From Streptomyces canus 299MFChir4.1 (GTDB lineage: Bacteria; Actinomycetota; Actinomycetes; Streptomycetales; Streptomycetaceae), in contig NZ_KB911601.1 of NCBI RefSeq assembly GCF_000383615.1, forward strand, positions 62,001 through 126,000: DNA of 64,000 nt, in the 5' to 3' direction. Shown in pieces: positions 60,355 to 64,000 of the stretch. A model generated the notes under the pieces. It was not told the DNA's origin. It made no database searches and saw only the letters and a program-made list of their open reading frames with translations. Position 1 is the stretch's first letter. Every line of letters begins with the position of its first letter. Both the position numbers and the translations under genes were made by a program.

Positions 60355-61136
60355 CGCCCCTGCCATCGGGGCGGCCGTCTCTCCTTGAAGGCCGCGATGC
60401 CCTCCGCGACGTCTCGTGAGGTGAGCAGCCGCGCCTGGAGCTCGGCCTGGAGGCCGAGCAGGTCGTCGGTCATTCCGTTGACTGCCGCGTTGACCAGGTG
60501 TTTGCTCGCCTGGACCGACAAAGGCGCGTTCTTCGCGATCCGCGCGGCCAGGGCCACCGCGGACTCCAGGGCACATCCGGGGTCGACCAGCTCGCTGACC
60601 AGGTGCAGGTCCGACATCCGCTCGCCCGTCAGCCGCTCGCCCGTCAAAGCCATCCGCATCGCCACGGAATGGGGAAGCTTGGTGGGCAGCCGCAGGAGAC
60701 CTCCCGCGGAGGCGATCAGGCCCCGCGTGACCTCCGGCAGCCCGAGTTGGGCGGTACGCGAGGCCACGATGAGGTCGCACGCGAGGGCCATCTCGAAACC
60801 GCCGCCGAGGGCGTACCCCTCGATCGCGGCGATCAGCGGTTTGCGTGGTGGCCTTTCGGTGAGACCGCCGAAGCCCCGCCCCGGCACCATCGGCGACTGA
60901 CCGGCCGCCACGGCGTGCAGGTCAGCACCGGTCGAGAAGGCCTTCGGCCCTCCGGACAGGACCCCGACGCGCACGGTGTCGTCCTCATCCAGCCGGGTGA
61001 AGGCATGCGCGAGCAGCTCGGCGGTGGACTGGTCGATGGCGTTGAGTACCTCGGGGCGGTTGATGGAGACGATCAGGACGTCACCCCGAACGTCAAGAAT
61101 GACCGTGGGGTCCGCGTCGCCGCCTTCTGTGCTCAT
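60351..61136 (-). CDS. Enoyl-CoA hydratase/isomerase family protein
   Basis: A 261-residue crotonase. Oxyanion-hole segments are KAFSTGADLHAV and GYALGGGFEMALACDL. A candidate catalytic Glu is in LPEVTRGLIASAGG, where hydratases carry GLIPGAGGTQ. The missing second Glu suggests isomerase or hydrolase-like chemistry rather than classical hydration. It starts in an ATGA overlap with a 21-codon ORF and ends in a GTGA overlap with a 47-codon ORF. Confidence 0.9.
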   Translation of the reverse strand: MSTEGGDADPTVILDVRGDVLIVSINRPEVLNAIDQSTAELLAHAFTRLDEDDTVRVGVLSGGPKAFSTGADLHAVAAGQSPMVPGRGFGGLTERPPRKPLIAAIEGYALGGGFEMALACDLIVASRTAQLGLPEVTRGLIASAGGLLRLPTKLPHSVAMRMALTGERLTGERMSDLHLVSELVDPGCALESAVALAARIAKNAPLSVQASKHLVNAAVNGMTDDLLGLQAELQARLLTSRDVAEGIAAFKERRPPRWQGR

Positions 61137-61198
61137 CGGTCAGCGCTCATCGACAGGGGGGCCGCGGCAGCTTGTTGGAGAAGGACTTGTCCCGTCAC
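61133..61198 (-). CDS. 21-residue small ORF upstream of enoyl-CoA hydratase
   Basis: A GTG at 61198 is preceded by AAGGAGAGAG and opens a 21-codon frame (MTGQVLLQQAAAAPLSM...). Its TGA overlaps the hydratase ATG (ATGA). The hydratase itself has no good Shine-Dalgarno, so it probably depends on translation of this leader. A product role is not evident. Confidence 0.5.
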   Translation of the reverse strand: MTGQVLLQQAAAAPLSMSADR

Positions 61199-61242
61199 GG
61201 CTTCTCTCTCCTTGAGGTGCTGGGGTCCACTGGGGGTGGTCC

Positions 61243-62466
61243 TCACGAGCCGGCCGGTCCGGTGAAGACGATCGGCCGCCCCAAGGCTCCGAGGCCAAGA
61301 GTCTGCTGGAGGTGGTCGGTCTTCCACGCCATGACGACGCCGCCCACCAGGTCCCGGAAGATCCTTTCCAGCTTCTGGGCGGTGACGTAGCCGTGAGCGC
61401 CGCACACCTTCATGGCGCCCATCGACACTTCTTCGGACATGCGGCGCAGGTGGAACAGGGTTCGCACGAGGTCGCGGGCCGGCACGTCCTCCCCCGCGTC
61501 GAGCCGGGCCGCTACGGCGTGGAGCAGGTCGCGCCCCGTGCCCAGCCAATGGTCCATATTGCCGATGCCGGTCTGTGCCCACCCCTCATCGGCGCGGAAC
61601 TGCGTCGTCGACGCATTGAAGGTGCCCTCGGCCATGTAGCCGTATCTGCGCTGGACGTGATCGACGGTGAAGTCCAGCGCCGCCTCAGAGAGCCCGACCC
61701 AGATCGCGGCGATGCCGAACGCCGTCGCGGCCGAGTCCGCGGTGCGACTCCTCTTGAACTCACTCACCGGTGCGATCAGGCACTCCTCCACCGGGATCCG
61801 CAGCCCGCGACACTCGATGTCGTTGCTTCCGGTCCCCCGCATGCCCATCGCGCTCCAGTTGTCGTGCTTGATCAAGCCGGTCTCGCCGATCCGGCCGAGC
61901 GTCAGCACGAAGAGGGGGTCTGCCGTATCGCCTGCCTCGACGATGCCGCCGAGCACGGCGTGTGTCGCGGCGTCACTCATCGACCCGAAACCGGCACGGC
62001 CGTCGAGGACGACGTCCCCTTGCTCCAGCCTGCACGACAGCCTGGCCCTCCTGGAGTCGAGCTCGGTCGAGGGGTTCGAGAACGCGCCGCAGATCGCTCC
62101 CCGCCCTTCCTTCACCGCGGCGAGCGCCTCGTCCCGGCGGGGAAACGACGGGAGCTGCCGGAGCGTGCGCACCCCCGCCCAGTTCATGTTGACCGCGACC
62201 GCGGTCGAGGCGTCGTGACGGCCGAGCAACTCCATGACGGCGATCGACAGCTCCAGCGGCGGTCCGTCCGGCCCGAACCGCGTCGACGCCGGCAGACCGA
62301 CGATCCCCAGCTCCCGCAACGCGCCCACGTTGTCCAGCGCCATGCGTCCGGCACGGTCTGCCTCGACCACTCGGGCGGCGTACTCCTCGCGCACGAGAAG
62401 CTCGCCCAGTGCCTCCATGAGAAGCGCCGCCGCCCCAGGCTCAGTCGGGTTCTGCGCCACCACCAT
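61243..62466 (-). CDS. Acyl-CoA dehydrogenase-family flavoprotein
   Basis: A 407-residue protein of the acyl-CoA dehydrogenase fold: LRELGIVGLPASTRFGPDG, the FAD-binding middle strand region GFGSMSDAATHAVLGG, WSAMGMRGTGSNDIEC, and the C-terminal bundle with RRMSEEVSMGAMKVCGAHGYVTA. The usual catalytic Glu is not obvious, so a monooxygenase of the same fold cannot be excluded. The ATG at 62466 follows AGGGGAG. It is in line with the hydratase in a beta-oxidation-like set. Confidence 0.85.
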   Translation of the reverse strand: MVVAQNPTEPGAAALLMEALGELLVREEYAARVVEADRAGRMALDNVGALRELGIVGLPASTRFGPDGPPLELSIAVMELLGRHDASTAVAVNMNWAGVRTLRQLPSFPRRDEALAAVKEGRGAICGAFSNPSTELDSRRARLSCRLEQGDVVLDGRAGFGSMSDAATHAVLGGIVEAGDTADPLFVLTLGRIGETGLIKHDNWSAMGMRGTGSNDIECRGLRIPVEECLIAPVSEFKRSRTADSAATAFGIAAIWVGLSEAALDFTVDHVQRRYGYMAEGTFNASTTQFRADEGWAQTGIGNMDHWLGTGRDLLHAVAARLDAGEDVPARDLVRTLFHLRRMSEEVSMGAMKVCGAHGYVTAQKLERIFRDLVGGVVMAWKTDHLQQTLGLGALGRPIVFTGPAGS

Positions 62467-62637
62467 TGACGTCTCCCCTTCCGGAGTATTGCGAGCCTCT
62501 CGGACCTGCTCTTGTGCGATCGAGCCCGAGCCCGAGCCGGATCAGGAGCGCCACCGGGCAGCGACCCGCCAGGCCCTTCCGATCACCGCGTGGTGACAGG
62601 GCGCTGTGCGCTCAGCCGCCGGGCTGAGCCGGCCGCC

Positions 62638-63387
62638 TCACCCGGCGGCGACCACCGGGTTCCGCAGGGTGCCGATTCCGGCGACCTCCACCTCGACGAC
62701 ATCCCCTGCCCGGATCGGCTCGATCTCCGGTGGCGTGCCGAAGCAGATGAGGTCGCCGGGCCGCAAGGTCATGAAGCGGCTCACCCAGCTCACCACCTCG
62801 TCGGTCGACCAGTTCATCCGGGAGGTGACGGTGTCGGTGACGGCCCGGCCATTGATGCGGGCACGAAGAGCCGTGTCGTCCGGATCGAGCTCCGTCTCGA
62901 CGACGGGGCCCAGCACACCGAAGGTGTCGAACGACTTTCCCGGAAGGAACGGGAAGTTGGTGCTCAGCCCGAGGTCCGTCGCCGTCACGTCGTTGACGCA
63001 GGTCCAGCCGAGGACGTGAGCGCGTGCCTCCTGAGGGGTGACCTCGTGGCAGGTCCTGCCGATCACGGCCGCGATCTCGGGTTCGTAGACCACGGTGCCG
63101 CAGATGCTGGGCAGGACGATCGCCTCACCGTCACCGATGAGGGAGCTGGTCGGCTTCACGAAGAAGCTCGGGCCGTCCCGGCCGTCCCGCCCCTTCCAGT
63201 TGCCGAGCAAGCAGACCACGGTGCTGGTCGCCGTGACCGGCTTGACGAGGTTCAGGGCGTCGGCCGGGCCGAGGTCGCGCCCCTCCCGCCCGAGGTCCTC
63301 GAGGTCGAGCAGCTCAATGGAGTGTTCCGCGTCGAGGCGGGCCCAGACCTCGTCGCCGGAGCCGAGCCGGATCCGCGCGATTCTCAT
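62638..63387 (-). CDS. Fumarylacetoacetate hydrolase-family protein
   Basis: A 249-residue FAH-fold enzyme. Metal ligands are Glu and Glu in VVYEPEIAAVIG and Asp in CVNDVTATDLG. LICFGTPPEIEPIRAGDVVEVEV is the typical C-terminal block. Members cleave or decarboxylate acylpyruvates and similar diketo acids. The ATG at 63387 overlaps the stop of the FabG-like gene (ATGA); the 170 bases after it carry the acyl-CoA dehydrogenase promoter. Confidence 0.9.
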   Translation of the reverse strand: MRIARIRLGSGDEVWARLDAEHSIELLDLEDLGREGRDLGPADALNLVKPVTATSTVVCLLGNWKGRDGRDGPSFFVKPTSSLIGDGEAIVLPSICGTVVYEPEIAAVIGRTCHEVTPQEARAHVLGWTCVNDVTATDLGLSTNFPFLPGKSFDTFGVLGPVVETELDPDDTALRARINGRAVTDTVTSRMNWSTDEVVSWVSRFMTLRPGDLICFGTPPEIEPIRAGDVVEVEVAGIGTLRNPVVAAG

Positions 63388-64000
63388 GCCTTCGGCCCAC
63401 CGGCGACGTAGAGCACCTGCCCGGAGACGAACGAGGCCTCCTCGCTGACGAAGAAAGACACCGCCGCGGCGATGTCGGCCGGCTGTCCCACCCGGCCGAC
63501 GGGGATCTGCGCGGCGCGCATGACGGTGTATTCGTCGTACGGCATTCCGATCCGAACGGCGGTGTCCCGGGTCATCTCGGTGACGATGAACCCGGGCGCC
63601 ACGGTGTTGGCCGTGACACCGAACTTGCCGAGTTCGATGGCCAGGGTTTTGGTGAAGCCCTGGAGCCCGGACTTCGCCGCGGCGTAGTTGGCTTGGCCCT
63701 TGTTGCCGAGCGCGGAGGTGCTGGACAGGTTCACGATGCGCCCCCAACCGGCGTCGACCATGTACTTCTGCGTGGCCCGTGACATGAGGTAGGCGCCGCG
63801 CAGGTGCACGTTGATGACAGCGTCCCACTCATCGGGCTGAAGCTTGAAGAGCAGGTTGTCGCGGACGATGCCGGCGTTGTTGACCAGCACCGTCGGTGCG
63901 CCCAGTTCCGCGACCACGCGATCGACCGCGGCCGCGACGTCGTCCTCCACCGAGACATCCGCGCCGACGGCCAGTGCCGTCCCGCCGGCGGCCTCGATCT
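63384..64000 (-). CDS. FabG-like 3-oxoacyl reductase (SDR), 5' end cut by window
   Basis: 205 residues are visible, open to the right edge. TVLVNNAGIVRDNLLFKL, Ser in NLSSTSALGNKGQ and the YxxxK in NYAAAKSGLQGF identify a classical 3-oxoacyl-[ACP/CoA] reductase; it ends QVLYVAGGPKA. The N-terminal cofactor loop lies outside the window. It overlaps and is upstream of the FAH gene in the same operon. Confidence 0.88.
   Translation of the reverse strand, partial: IEAAGGTALAVGADVSVEDDVAAAVDRVVAELGAPTVLVNNAGIVRDNLLFKLQPDEWDAVINVHLRGAYLMSRATQKYMVDAGWGRIVNLSSTSALGNKGQANYAAAKSGLQGFTKTLAIELGKFGVTANTVAPGFIVTEMTRDTAVRIGMPYDEYTVMRAAQIPVGRVGQPADIAAAVSFFVSEEASFVSGQVLYVAGGPKA

Overview
The window is high-GC actinobacterial DNA, most likely from Streptomyces or a close relative. 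The evidence is GC-rich third positions, frequent GTG and TTG starts, many ATGA/GTGA stop-start overlaps, luciferase-like (F420-type) oxidoreductases, a large secreted subtilase with an Ala-rich signal, and IS5/IS3/IS110/IS605-type transposon debris. It reads as an accessory region, such as a chromosome arm or island: catabolic operons in tandem, separated by IS scars. No rRNA, tRNA, CRISPR array or core housekeeping locus was recognised.

Layout. 1-1026: a terpene cyclase, cut by the left edge. 1.0-6.3 kb: a scarred zone with subtilase fragments, an MFS exporter with its ArsR regulator, a TIGR03084-family gene between inverted IS remnants, and a broken integrase. 6.4-10.6 kb: two divergent small operons (SDR + luciferase-like oxidoreductase; luciferase-like oxidoreductase + SMP-30 lactonase). 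10.6-11.2 kb: a collapsed tnpB and a 14-bp tandem repeat. 11.2-17.5 kb: a CoA-dependent degradation cluster (double-domain CoA-transferase, GntR regulator, DUF35 + thiolase-like pair, amidohydrolase). 18.0-29.1 kb: a catabolic island with tetronate-type enzymes (OtnK-, OtnC- and OtnI-like) plus hydroxyacid dehydrogenase, racemase-like protein, alpha/beta hydrolase, RidA, HD protein, amidase, MFS carrier and GntR regulator. 29.3-33.0 kb: the secreted subtilase. 33.1-36.8 kb: more IS debris, an HTH regulator/SDR pair and a frameshifted phosphoribosyltransferase. 36.8-45.7 kb: L-rhamnose isomerase, Gfo/Idh dehydrogenase, a signal-less solute-binding protein, and an ABC importer operon with a fused permease, an embedded XRE-cupin regulator and an adenosine-deaminase-like enzyme. 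46.5-60.1 kb: class III aminotransferase, a MITE, hydantoinase A/B, then a divergent operon of BKACE, aldehyde dehydrogenase, an unknown protein and an SDR, leading to a UGSC-type redox module (small ORF, UGSC-partner protein, Cys-variant UGSC protein, thioredoxin-reductase-like flavoprotein). 60.2-64.0 kb: enoyl-CoA hydratase, acyl-CoA dehydrogenase, FAH-family hydrolase and a FabG-like reductase, running off the right edge.

How the genes work together. Three sets of recurring palindromes divide the window into candidate regulons. ATATCT-N-AGATAT-like boxes flank the GntR gene at 14.0 kb and its targets. TATACTAT boxes occur upstream of the MFS carrier at 19.4 kb, in the 48-bp divergent amidase/HD promoter, and upstream of the GntR gene at 28.4 kb. 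TGAAACGTTTCA-like (LacI-type) boxes lie upstream of rhamnose isomerase and of the deaminase/ABC operon.

The most novel items are the Cys-form UGSC redox module tied to BKACE/ALDH/SDR enzymes, and the amidase/RidA/tetronate island. Also unusual are two solute-binding proteins without export signals and a thiolase-like/DUF35 pair lacking the usual thiolase cysteine.
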